A stretch of DNA of 64,000 bases, taken from assembly GCA_964613055.1 (NCBI GenBank), contig CAZTGD010000005.1, forward strand, positions 1 to 64,000, given 5' to 3'. The notes beneath the pieces were generated by a model. It did no database searches. It saw only the letters and a list, made by a program, of their open reading frames with translations, and was not told the origin of the DNA. Shown here piece by piece: positions 54,238-62,896 of this stretch. Origin of the DNA: JAXGMQ01 sp964613055. Lineage in GTDB: Bacteria; Caldisericota; Caldisericia; JAAYUI01. Numbering within the stretch: position 1 is the stretch's first letter; every line of letters begins with the position of its first letter. Position numbers and translations under genes: made by a program.

Positions 54238-56541
54238 ATGAGACGTATATCGACAATAGTGCTGGTTTTACTCATTCTACTGAGTGTGCAACCCATGGTT
54301 TCTGCTGACACACCAACTGTTTCTGTTATCATGGAGGAGCCTTCCACCTCCCCAACAGTCCCCGCAGGAGAGAAGGTTACGGGGATTGTAAAGTTCTTTG
54401 TGTCAGGCGAAGGAAAAACCTCCATCTCTGGCAGGTTCATGGTTGATGGTGTGCCTGGACCTAGCTATTACCGAACAATAACAGCTCCGATTGACAGCCA
54501 GTATCTTGTATTCGAAACGGATCTGCCAACCTACTACACCGGTGAACACGAGGTCTACTTTGAGGTATTGTACCCGAACGTCACCAAAACGCGCACCGCC
54601 AGGTATACTGTTACCGCTCGTGAGGTCAAGAGGATCAGTATCAAATCCCCGAAGGATGGTATGAGTGTTGAGTCTGGAGAAATGCTAACCGCTAACGCTG
54701 AGGTGAAACTGACTGGGTTCGGAAGCAAGGTGGTTGATGGGTACTGGTTGATTGATGGTGAACGTCACGAGTTCAGCGAAACGGCATTTGTTGCCGGCGA
54801 TGCCTATATAAAACTGAGTCAAAGCCTTCCAACAAATATTCCCGGTAGCCACACTTATAAACTGGTTCTCAAGTCTCCCTACACCGAGGAATCAAAGGAG
54901 CTGAGTTACACTGTAGAGGGAACAGAAGGCACGGTAGTCAAGATAGATCCGATTATTGAAGGCACAACAATTCACCTGGACAGCCCCCTCTCGATTGTAC
55001 TTAGAATCACAATAGCAAAGGATGGAGTAACACCGTTGCTTGGGCATCTCTTTGTTGATGGAGAGCTGTATCATACTCTCAATGAGACTATAACTCAATC
55101 TGGTGTTTACAGTTATACATTGACAGTACCAACTTCAGGCCTTGGAGAACACAGCGTTTACTTCAGGTTGACCAGCCCAGTGACTGCCGCTTCAAATATC
55201 ATCACATATCGCGTTGTCGGGACATCGTGGGTATGGCCAAGACTCATATACCCCGCCGATGGCACAACTGTCAAACAGGGAGATCCCCTCATTGCACAGC
55301 TCGGATTACATGTAGGTGGAGTTGGAACCGTAAAAATTGTCGGTCAATGGTTGATTGATGACAACCCGTATTCCGATGTGGAGCAGTTACTGTCAGCGAG
55401 TAGTTCGACCGTGATATATGAATCTCTTAACCTGCCCACCGACTCGCCTGGATGGCACAGGCTCAAGTTCAGACAGACCTGGCCTCAGTGGGAAGAGACC
55501 AGAGAGATATGGTACCGTGTATGGGGTAGAGAACAGCCTCCAAGTTTTATAGACATAACCGCCATCCCTCAACCCCCTTATCCACAACAGGAAACGTTCC
55601 AATTGCATATAAGGGCAAACGATGACAGGGGTATCAGCCAGGTCAAAGTGCAGTTGGACAGTCAGCTGATGTACACAGCCGACATGGGTGGACTGCAGGT
55701 TATCGATTATGTCACTCCAGCCATTGGCCCATTGACAGCAGGTGACCACTGGTGGAGAGTACTTCTCGCTGATCTTGACGGACTCGAAACTGACTATATC
55801 GGTCGCTTCACAGTTACCTCAGGTGACGGTTCGCTCATCGGTTCAGTCATTGAGAAGGGGACCAATATGCCCATTGAAGGTGCGGTTGTATCCTGTGCCG
55901 GTCATACGGCATTGACTGACGAGTACGGTAAATACACGATTACGGAACTGGGTGTTGGAGAGCAGGTTGTGAGTGCTACTCACTCTGGGTTTGGATCTGC
56001 TGAGGCAAGGGTGACTATCTTCTCTGGAATGACCACCACAGCACCGGTATTAGAGTTGTCAGAGGCAGGACCTCAACCAGCTGTTTATCTCATTGAGACA
56101 TATCCCCCGAACCCTATCCCAGGTCAGCCCTTTCTGATAAGTGTATATGTGAGGAACGATGGTGATCAGGCTGGACTCTCAGAAGTGGTTGTCTCAAGCC
56201 CTGACAACGCAAACCTTGAGATTGACCCCGACACCGGAGCGCAGTATCCCAGTTTCTCACACGTATACAACATTGGCTCGTTTCTTGAGCACAGAGATGG
56301 TCAGCAGATAAGGGCGATTCATCAGTGTGCGGTAGTCAAGTGGAACGTTTGGGGCAGGGGTACGACAAGAAAGGTATTGCTGAAAGCAACTGCACCCAGT
56401 GAAGGTAAGTATCAGTTCTGGGTACGAGCAACCATGAACATTGATGATCGCCAAAACCGAGTTAACTCACCCCGAACATCGACGATACTCGATCAGACTG
56501 GATGGTCCTGCAAGATAGTTGAGATTGAAACAAAACAGTAA
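54238..56541 (+). CDS. secreted multi-Ig-like protein with carboxypeptidase-regulatory-like domain
   Basis: 767 residues from ATG 54238 (GGAGG 5 nt upstream). Signal peptide ends VSA. Four to five beta-sandwich repeats of about 100 residues follow, each with a core like GRFMVDGVP, GYWLIDGER, GHLFVDGEL or GQWLIDDNP and ending in an HEVYFEV/HSVYFRL strand. A domain with GSLIGSVIEKGTNMPIEGAVVSCAGHTALTDEYGKYTITEL (about 540-600) is the carboxypeptidase-regulatory-like fold. The end resembles a CARDB-type sandwich. Probably a structural surface protein. No catalytic site is seen. Confidence 0.8.
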   Translation: MRRISTIVLVLLILLSVQPMVSADTPTVSVIMEEPSTSPTVPAGEKVTGIVKFFVSGEGKTSISGRFMVDGVPGPSYYRTITAPIDSQYLVFETDLPTYYTGEHEVYFEVLYPNVTKTRTARYTVTAREVKRISIKSPKDGMSVESGEMLTANAEVKLTGFGSKVVDGYWLIDGERHEFSETAFVAGDAYIKLSQSLPTNIPGSHTYKLVLKSPYTEESKELSYTVEGTEGTVVKIDPIIEGTTIHLDSPLSIVLRITIAKDGVTPLLGHLFVDGELYHTLNETITQSGVYSYTLTVPTSGLGEHSVYFRLTSPVTAASNIITYRVVGTSWVWPRLIYPADGTTVKQGDPLIAQLGLHVGGVGTVKIVGQWLIDDNPYSDVEQLLSASSSTVIYESLNLPTDSPGWHRLKFRQTWPQWEETREIWYRVWGREQPPSFIDITAIPQPPYPQQETFQLHIRANDDRGISQVKVQLDSQLMYTADMGGLQVIDYVTPAIGPLTAGDHWWRVLLADLDGLETDYIGRFTVTSGDGSLIGSVIEKGTNMPIEGAVVSCAGHTALTDEYGKYTITELGVGEQVVSATHSGFGSAEARVTIFSGMTTTAPVLELSEAGPQPAVYLIETYPPNPIPGQPFLISVYVRNDGDQAGLSEVVVSSPDNANLEIDPDTGAQYPSFSHVYNIGSFLEHRDGQQIRAIHQCAVVKWNVWGRGTTRKVLLKATAPSEGKYQFWVRATMNIDDRQNRVNSPRTSTILDQTGWSCKIVEIETKQ

Positions 56542-56547
56542 TATAAT
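56519..56547 (+). promoter_or_regulatory. promoter of the propeller/stalk gene, probably leaderless
   Basis: TTGAGA (56519-56524), 17-nt spacer and a perfect TATAAT (56542-56547), only 8 nt before ATG 56556 and without a Shine-Dalgarno sequence. It overlaps the end of the preceding gene. Confidence 0.6.
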
Positions 56548-56555
56548 ATGTTTCA

Positions 56556-58757
56556 ATGGTTTTGAATAGAACGTTTCTTTCTATTGCTTTGGTTATCGCC
56601 TTAGTTGTAGTACCAGTCAAAGGTGGGTCTATCGATGCAGAGAATCGACACGGTGACCCGGGCAATGCAGGTCGGGCAAACTTCATAGGCACAAATCCAA
56701 TGACAATGCACTGGTCTGTTCCAATCAAACCAACTGCAAGGGGAAGGCTGTCTGCATCCAATGATAAACAGGCGATTGTCATCAGCGATCATCAATCGGT
56801 CATGTGCGTTGATACTGAAACCGGAGACAATATCTGGGACAGTCATCTGACTACGCCAAGGTACATTGCTGACTCACCAACCATAACCGATAATCTCGGC
56901 ATAGTGACCTGTAATGGTGGATATGTAATAGCTTATGATTTGAAGAGAGGATGTGAGTTCTTCCGGTTGGGAACAGGGTGGGCGCTCATGTCCAGCCCTA
57001 AGTGCTCTGAGAATTTCATACTGGCTATTGGTGCTAATGAGGAATTAACAAGTGCTGAAATAATGGCTGTAAATCCTGATACGGGTCGAATCAGCTGGAG
57101 GAAGTGGTGTCAGCCAAAGCTTCATTCACCAACGCTTGGTCCTGGATATGTTGTAATCCCATCACAGTCAAACGGACAGTTTCAGGTCCTAAACGAGAGT
57201 GATGGTTCTGTTTTATGGCAGAGCACCGTTGATGGTGAGATTAACCACACTTCAACGAGATTCGGTTTGGTGGCTGTCGAAACCAAGAATTCTCTTACAA
57301 TCTTTGATTACAAGACAGGCGATAAGAGGTGGTCGTGGATAAGTGGAGATGAAACTCCAATCACATGGCCAGCAACTATCTCTGATGACACCATATTTGT
57401 ATGTACAGATGAGGGTAAAAAACTGTATGCGATTGACGTGGAGACCGGAGAGACAAGCTGGCAAAAAAAACTGGAGTCGAGTACCAAACAACCCATTGTG
57501 GGAAGGGATTATCTCATTCTCACTTTAGAAAGAGCCGTTTCCATAAGAAGCGAATCTGATGGCAACGAGATATGGGGAATAGATACGGTTGGCTCAACAG
57601 TTGGAAACGCTTTGGCGGTCAGCGACAATATGATGATAGCGACATCTCTTTCAAAGATAATCTCTATGAAGACGGCAGGCTACGAAATATCGAGTGATAT
57701 CGAAAGCCTGAATCTAGGAGAAGTGACAGCCGATAATCCTCATTTATTCAATTCCGACATAACGCTGACCAACCACTCAATATCTGAAACACATCTGATC
57801 ATAACATCAAACGCTGATTGGCTGAGTGTTGGACCCGAGAGTTCAGGTTTTGTTGGGGGTGGGCAGATGGATGTATCTGCCTCTGCAGACCTTGAAGGGA
57901 AACCAGACGGTGTTTACGAATCAATAATCACTGTAGCATGGGAGTATGGCGAACTGTCAATACCCGTCACAGCCACAAAGGTTACAGCTATACCAAAGCC
58001 ACCGCGTCCGGGTTTTATTACGGTTGACAGTTCGAAGCTAAATCTCACAAGCGCGCTAAACGTTTTCACAAAACCGACACCGATAACACTCACAAACACC
58101 GGTGAGATGACTGTTGGTTACAGTGTGGAGACCAATGTACCCTGGCTTTTCTTTTCTAGAAACAACGGTACTCTGAAACCTGGTCAAAAACAAACGGTTG
58201 GGATAACATGTATAACCCAAAATGCTTCTATGGGCATGAATCATGGAGTAGTAAAAGTCTCGAGTGAAAGTGGTCAGTTATCTACCATTTCTGTTGATTT
58301 AGAGCGGGTACCGGGGCATGATCTGATAATTATGAAGGTCACTGATGGAAAGGATTGGATCGATGTAAACGGTATTCGAATCCGATGTAGACCTTCTCCG
58401 GAGATAGTTAATGGTAGTTTATATCTACCTCTGAGGGTAATAGCAGTTGCGCTGGATGCAGGGCTTGAGAGGTGGGAAGGCAACGAAGACGCTCCGTGCA
58501 AAACGGAGTTTAATCAACTCAAGAGGAATGGAATAACGGTCGGGAATTGTGTTGGTTCAGACATAATATCCATCGATGAAGTTTCTGAATCATCGACCAC
58601 TATAGAGATCCCATTGCCTTCAAAATATGTAGACAACCATGTGATGTTACCCGTACAACCGGTTCTTGAAGCGTTTGATGATGAGATGGAAACAAGGAAT
58701 GACGAAGATTCAATCTTCTTTGAGCTTCGTTTCCCTGAGATTGTGAAAAAGCCGTAG
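56556..58757 (+). CDS. secreted PQQ-type propeller protein with C-terminal stalk domain
   Basis: 733 residues with a short signal peptide (to about VVPVKG). Residues 40-390 form PQQ-like propeller blades with repeated D-x-x-T-G-x-x-x-W elements (CVDTETGDNIWDS, AVNPDTGRISWRKW, AIDVETGETSWQKK, RSESDGNEIWG). Two BACON/Ig-like segments follow (NADWLSVGPESSGFVGGG; VPWLFFSRNNGTLKPGQ). The end (about 595-733) is a copper-amine-oxidase-type stalk domain (DVNGIRIRC ... LYLPLRVIAVALDA). No PQQ-ligand set is obvious, so it is more likely a scaffold or assembly protein than a dehydrogenase. Confidence 0.82.
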   Translation: MVLNRTFLSIALVIALVVVPVKGGSIDAENRHGDPGNAGRANFIGTNPMTMHWSVPIKPTARGRLSASNDKQAIVISDHQSVMCVDTETGDNIWDSHLTTPRYIADSPTITDNLGIVTCNGGYVIAYDLKRGCEFFRLGTGWALMSSPKCSENFILAIGANEELTSAEIMAVNPDTGRISWRKWCQPKLHSPTLGPGYVVIPSQSNGQFQVLNESDGSVLWQSTVDGEINHTSTRFGLVAVETKNSLTIFDYKTGDKRWSWISGDETPITWPATISDDTIFVCTDEGKKLYAIDVETGETSWQKKLESSTKQPIVGRDYLILTLERAVSIRSESDGNEIWGIDTVGSTVGNALAVSDNMMIATSLSKIISMKTAGYEISSDIESLNLGEVTADNPHLFNSDITLTNHSISETHLIITSNADWLSVGPESSGFVGGGQMDVSASADLEGKPDGVYESIITVAWEYGELSIPVTATKVTAIPKPPRPGFITVDSSKLNLTSALNVFTKPTPITLTNTGEMTVGYSVETNVPWLFFSRNNGTLKPGQKQTVGITCITQNASMGMNHGVVKVSSESGQLSTISVDLERVPGHDLIIMKVTDGKDWIDVNGIRIRCRPSPEIVNGSLYLPLRVIAVALDAGLERWEGNEDAPCKTEFNQLKRNGITVGNCVGSDIISIDEVSESSTTIEIPLPSKYVDNHVMLPVQPVLEAFDDEMETRNDEDSIFFELRFPEIVKKP

Positions 58758-58857
58758 ACGCTAAATTGGGGTATCTACACAGTTCAATTGATTATTATGA
58801 TGTAATAGTAGTGATCCTTCCTTGAAACCGCTGATATAATGTGAGAAAATTTTGCGT

Positions 58858-59895
58858 ATGGAAGAGATTCTTGAGAGTCCTAATTATGTTCGATTGAGTC
58901 AGGCGGCCGCGATGACGTTGGACCTGATGGGTGGCAGTTTCTACCGAGACGCCAAGCTTTACTGCATCAACATTCTATTGACCTACCATGAAGGCTGTTC
59001 AGCCAACTGTGCATACTGCGGTCTCCAATCAAGGCGAGAGGGAGAGTATGAAAAAAAATCCTTCATCCGCGTAGCCTGGCCACTGCATTCAACCGATGAG
59101 GTTGTTGAGAGGATAGCGTCTGCATCAGAGGAATCTGTAAAAAGGGTATGCATATCCATGATCACCCGAAGAAAGTCTGTTCCAGACACCATCGATATAA
59201 CAAAGAGGATTCGCAAGAAAAGCGATGTACCCATATCGGGTCTCGTATCACCAACAGTGATGTTCCCAAAGGATTTTCAGGCATTCAAGGATGCTGGAAT
59301 AGACAAGGTTGGAATCGCTGTAGACACTGCCACACCTGCGTTGTTTGACAAGCATCGGGGTAAGGGTGTGAAAGGACCTCACAGCTGGGATAAGTACTGG
59401 AATATGATCGAATCAGCGCTTGAGGTTTATGGTGAGGGTAACGTCGGCAGTCATTTTGTTGTTGGTCTGGGAGAGACAGAGAAACAGATGATCGAGTCCA
59501 TCCAGCGAGTCAAGGATATGGGAGGAGAGACTCATCTCTTCTCGTTTTACCCAGAGCCAAACTCAAAGCTGAAGGATCATCCAAGACCCACAATTCCAAC
59601 ATACAGGCGCATTCAACTCGCCAGGTATCTCATTGACGAGGGCTTGACACATGCCAGCAAGATGTCATTTGATGAAAATGACCGTGTGGTTGACTTGGGA
59701 GTTGATACTGATAAATGCGTATCCATTGGCAAACCTTTCATGACATCAGGCTGTACGGGCAACGATGGCGAGGTGGCATGCAACAGACCGTATGCAAACG
59801 AGCGACCCTCCGATGAATTGAGGAATTTCCCGTTTCCGCCTACACAGCCAGAGATAGATGCAATCAGAGATGAGTTGAAGGATTATTCTGATTAG
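58858..59895 (+). CDS. radical SAM protein of the LipS1/LipS2 lipoyl-synthase type
   Basis: 345 residues from ATG 58858 (TTG 58852 possible). The radical SAM cluster is C-S-A-N-C-A-Y-C (Cx3Cx2C), preceded by INILLTYHEG. The TIM-barrel run VKRVCISMITRRK ... GIAVDTATPALFDKHRGKG ... GSHFVVGLGETEKQM follows. The C-terminal motif TSGCTGNDGEVACNRPYANERPSDELRNFPF supplies cysteines for an auxiliary cluster, as in the two-component lipoyl synthases LipS1/LipS2. Those enzymes insert the two sulfurs of lipoate. Which of the two this is I cannot tell, and no second copy is in the window. A TGATATAAT extended -10 box lies at 58832-58840. The next gene starts 2 nt after the stop. Confidence 0.75.
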   Translation: MEEILESPNYVRLSQAAAMTLDLMGGSFYRDAKLYCINILLTYHEGCSANCAYCGLQSRREGEYEKKSFIRVAWPLHSTDEVVERIASASEESVKRVCISMITRRKSVPDTIDITKRIRKKSDVPISGLVSPTVMFPKDFQAFKDAGIDKVGIAVDTATPALFDKHRGKGVKGPHSWDKYWNMIESALEVYGEGNVGSHFVVGLGETEKQMIESIQRVKDMGGETHLFSFYPEPNSKLKDHPRPTIPTYRRIQLARYLIDEGLTHASKMSFDENDRVVDLGVDTDKCVSIGKPFMTSGCTGNDGEVACNRPYANERPSDELRNFPFPPTQPEIDAIRDELKDYSD

Positions 59896-59897
59896 CC

Positions 59898-60860
59898 ATG
59901 TATGATGTAGCAATTATAGGCGCTGGTCCTGCAGGATTGACGCTGGCAAATCTGCTTGACGAATCCTTTTCGATACTACTCATTGATGCAAAAACACATC
60001 CCCATAAACACATCGCATGTGCCGAGTGGGTACCTGTATTGTTCCCAGTGAAGCCTTTCAGCTCAACTCGATCCATGATCACCAGCTATGATGATGTTAC
60101 GACTGAGATGCCTTTTCCAGGCAAGATCATTGACCGAGAGGGTTGGCAAAGGGATATGCTGAAAGGATTGAATCACGTTGACGTTCGTATTGGTGAACGT
60201 GTGGTTCATGTCGGTCACGAGCATATCGACACAATCAATGACACCTACAAAGCGAGATTGATTGTGGGTGCTGATGGTCCCAGATCAATCGTTCGCAGAA
60301 GCTTCAACATGCCTGTATCTCCTGTCTTGCCAGCGGTTAATGTTAGAATGAAAGCGAGTAAATCATTCAACTCCACTCACATTTACTTCATGCCAGAGAT
60401 AGAAAAGGGTTACGGATGGGTTTTCCCCAAAGCCAATTATGCGAACGTGGGTATTGGTACTACCGGCAACATTCAGGGATCATTGACATTCTTTACAGAT
60501 TATCTCAAGGATAAGGGTATGGTTGTCGGACAACCGGATAACCTGTCAGCTGGTTTGATTCCAATGTATGGTGTAACTGGTTATATCAGCGATAATGTGG
60601 TTTTGATAGGTGACTGTGCTGGGCTGACTGATCCACTTACGGGCGCCGGGATAAACTCTGCTTATGATTCTGCGACCGCTTTGTCAAGAGTAATAAACAA
60701 TCGTTTACCGATGACGGCTTACAGAAAAACCATAGACAGGACATATCGCTCATTCATAGAAAGACGACTAGCTAGAAGAAAGCTATTTGAAGATAAGTGG
60801 GGCAACCTTGCAGAAGCTGTCGAATCCTCCTGGATTGGCATGAAACGAAAACAAGGATGA
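59898..60860 (+). CDS. FAD-dependent oxidoreductase of the geranylgeranyl-reductase family, LipT-like
   Basis: 320 residues. N-terminal FAD fold VAIIGAGPAGLTLANLL, the C-A-E-W motif, a middle RLIVGADGPRSIVRR and the late FAD-binding VVLIGDCAGLTDPLTGAGINSAYDSATAL are typical of geranylgeranyl-reductase-type flavoproteins. Placement between a LipS-type radical SAM gene and an lplA with overlapping or near-touching ends argues that it is the LipT-type flavoprotein associated with the alternative lipoate-assembly pathway, perhaps an electron supplier, rather than a lipid reductase. Function inferred from context. Confidence 0.7.
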   Translation: MYDVAIIGAGPAGLTLANLLDESFSILLIDAKTHPHKHIACAEWVPVLFPVKPFSSTRSMITSYDDVTTEMPFPGKIIDREGWQRDMLKGLNHVDVRIGERVVHVGHEHIDTINDTYKARLIVGADGPRSIVRRSFNMPVSPVLPAVNVRMKASKSFNSTHIYFMPEIEKGYGWVFPKANYANVGIGTTGNIQGSLTFFTDYLKDKGMVVGQPDNLSAGLIPMYGVTGYISDNVVLIGDCAGLTDPLTGAGINSAYDSATALSRVINNRLPMTAYRKTIDRTYRSFIERRLARRKLFEDKWGNLAEAVESSWIGMKRKQG

Positions 60861-62413
60861 GTGACATGCAACCGTTTCGCGAGATAGACACAGGCGTGAA
60901 GTCTGCCAGCTGGAACATGGCGTGTGACGACACACTACTGAAGATCCACGAAAAGGGCAATCAACCAGTGATGAGGTTCCTGTCATTTGAGCGATGTGTG
61001 ATGGTGGGTTATTTCCAGTCGGTTGCACAAGAGATTCGGGTAGATTATTGCCGTAAGCAGGGTATTGATATCAACAGACGTATCACTGGTGGTGGTACTA
61101 TTTACTTTGATCCATCACAGGTGGGATGGGAGATAGTCGCCCCGCTGTCTATGTTTGGAGGAAAGCCTGGTCAGTTCTACGAGGTGTTTGGCACTGCTGT
61201 TGCTCTTGGATTAAGGAAACTTGGCATTGACGCTGAATTCAAACCTCGTAATGACATAGAGGTTGGAGGCAAAAAGATAACCGGTATGGGTGGCATCACC
61301 CACGGTGACTGCTTCCTGTTTCAGGGAACACTGCTCGTGGCTGACCGGATAGAGGAGATGCTCTACAGCCTGAAGGTGCCAGTTGAGAAGCTGAAGCCAA
61401 AGGAGATCGACTCGGTTCGAGAGCGTGTCACATGCATCGAGCATGAGATAGGGAGGATTCCTTCCAGGGAAGAGCTGATGCATGCCATGAAACTCGGTTT
61501 CAGGGAGAGACTTGGCATTGAAACAGAGCCTTCCACTCTGACAGATGATGAGTTGTCAACAATTGAAAAATCGCACCCTTATTTTAAATCAGACAGCTGG
61601 GTCAATCGAATCGAGTTGCCAGAGGACACCCAGGGTCTGCTGACCGGCTCTTTCCGTAGCCCAGATTTTGGCACCATAAAGGTCAGCTCTCAGATAAACA
61701 CCAAGCAGAAAATGATCCGCTCAACGCTGATCACAGGAGATTTCTTCATCGAAAATCCAACACTTCTTTATGACATGGAGAGGATGCTCAAGAACATCCA
61801 CACCAGTCAGGACACTATACATGCAATCATCGATGATTTTCTGGGCAGTCATCCAGATATACCAGAAGGCGACTTCAAGTCCGCCTTTGAGGAGCTGTTC
61901 AAGAAACTGGCTTGGATTGACGAAGGTTTCACGCCCAACGAAGCCAACAACCTCTATGCCGTCAACTTTCATCCGGCAGACGGTATAAACCCGAGGCATT
62001 TCCTTTTTCCCTACTGCGCTAAGGGTGCCAAATGCGCCTTCCGATATGAAGACGAATGTCCCAAGTGCATGCAGTGTACAGTCGGGGATGGCTACGCCAT
62101 GGCAGAGGAGATGGGGTTGATACCCATCACGGTCACCAGCTTTGAGGATCTGCTGGTGAAGTTTGACTTCATCAAGGGTGAGGGTGGTGTATCATACGTT
62201 GGGAGCTGTTGCGAGCCGTTCTACATCAAGCATCAGGAGGAGTTTATTTCAAGCGGGTTGGCTGGTCTGCTGGTCAACGTTCGCGACTCCACCTGCTATG
62301 ACCTGGGCAAGGCGCACGAGGCGTATCTGGGCACATTTGAAAACCAGACAAACCTTGAGATCGACCTGATTGATAAGGTGCTTGCCTACGTGAGACGTAA
62401 GAGCAACCTGTAG
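60857..62413 (+). CDS. lplA: lipoate-protein ligase A fused to a C-terminal DUF116 domain
   Basis: 518 residues. The start ATG 60857 overlaps the previous stop (ATGA). Residues 1-250 are the LplA/BPL_LplA catalytic domain: WNMACDDTLLK, MVGYFQSVAQEI, INRRITGGGTIYFDP (the RRxTGGG substrate loop), PRNDIEVGGKKITGMGG with the adenylate-binding Lys, and FQGTLLV. A helical LplB-like part (about 255-370) follows. The final ~140 residues have the cysteine-rich DUF116 pattern (CAKGAKCAFRYEDECPKCMQC; VSYVGSCCEPFY). It should attach octanoate or lipoate to E2/GcvH proteins. With the LipS- and LipT-type genes it forms a lipoate-assembly operon. Confidence 0.88.
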   Translation: MSDMQPFREIDTGVKSASWNMACDDTLLKIHEKGNQPVMRFLSFERCVMVGYFQSVAQEIRVDYCRKQGIDINRRITGGGTIYFDPSQVGWEIVAPLSMFGGKPGQFYEVFGTAVALGLRKLGIDAEFKPRNDIEVGGKKITGMGGITHGDCFLFQGTLLVADRIEEMLYSLKVPVEKLKPKEIDSVRERVTCIEHEIGRIPSREELMHAMKLGFRERLGIETEPSTLTDDELSTIEKSHPYFKSDSWVNRIELPEDTQGLLTGSFRSPDFGTIKVSSQINTKQKMIRSTLITGDFFIENPTLLYDMERMLKNIHTSQDTIHAIIDDFLGSHPDIPEGDFKSAFEELFKKLAWIDEGFTPNEANNLYAVNFHPADGINPRHFLFPYCAKGAKCAFRYEDECPKCMQCTVGDGYAMAEEMGLIPITVTSFEDLLVKFDFIKGEGGVSYVGSCCEPFYIKHQEEFISSGLAGLLVNVRDSTCYDLGKAHEAYLGTFENQTNLEIDLIDKVLAYVRRKSNL

Positions 62414-62522
62414 GGTAAAGGGCATTATGCTCCTGACGCACACAATAAGTTCTCCATCCTTGGCTCCTCCTCTCTTCCCTTAAAAGGAAGATGATCCTCC
62501 TCATCATTTCCATTTTCCCCAA

Positions 62523-62850
62523 CGTTATTCCCGTTTCTACTTTGTTAATCCTGTTGTTTTTCTTCGTCATTCCCATTATCCTTTACGTCATTCCCGTTTC
62601 TACTTCGTCATTCCCGTTATCCTCTACGTCATTCCCGCGCAAGCGGGAATCCAGTGGGAGTTCCGACTGCGTTTATCCTTTAATGAAGGCTTTGAATAAC
62701 TCATACGTAGTTGGTCTCGAACCCTGGATTCCTGGTCAAGCCAGGAATGACATAAGAAGGGTATGGAATTCAAGTAGACGGATTTCAATTCAGGGCCAGG
62801 AATGACGAAGAAAAGATTCCCCATCAAGCCTGAATGACAAAGGGTATCGT
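62523..62850. repeat. cluster of GTCATTCC palindromic and tandem repeats
   Basis: Five degenerate copies of a roughly 21-bp unit (CGTCATTCCCGTTTCTACTT-like) start near 62523, 62564, 62585, 62605 and 62626. The last runs into a perfect hairpin ATTCCCGC-GCAA-GCGGGAAT (62631-62650) followed by CCAG. A second palindrome, ATTCCTGG-TCAAG-CCAGGAAT-GAC, lies at 62728-62751, and further half or degenerate copies lie at 62796-62807 and 62816-62838. The gene-free stretch 62414-62896 holds little else. Same family as the repeat at 22733-22777. Confidence 0.75.
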
Positions 62851-62896
62851 CTTCCGGGGATGATAAAAGCAAGGTACCCTAGGGCAGGTTAGATTG

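Noticed and set aside
62523..62660. Evenly spaced 20-21-bp repeats that look at first like a CRISPR array
   Set aside because: Copies adjoin each other without 30-40-nt unique spacers, differ from one another, and no cas genes are near.
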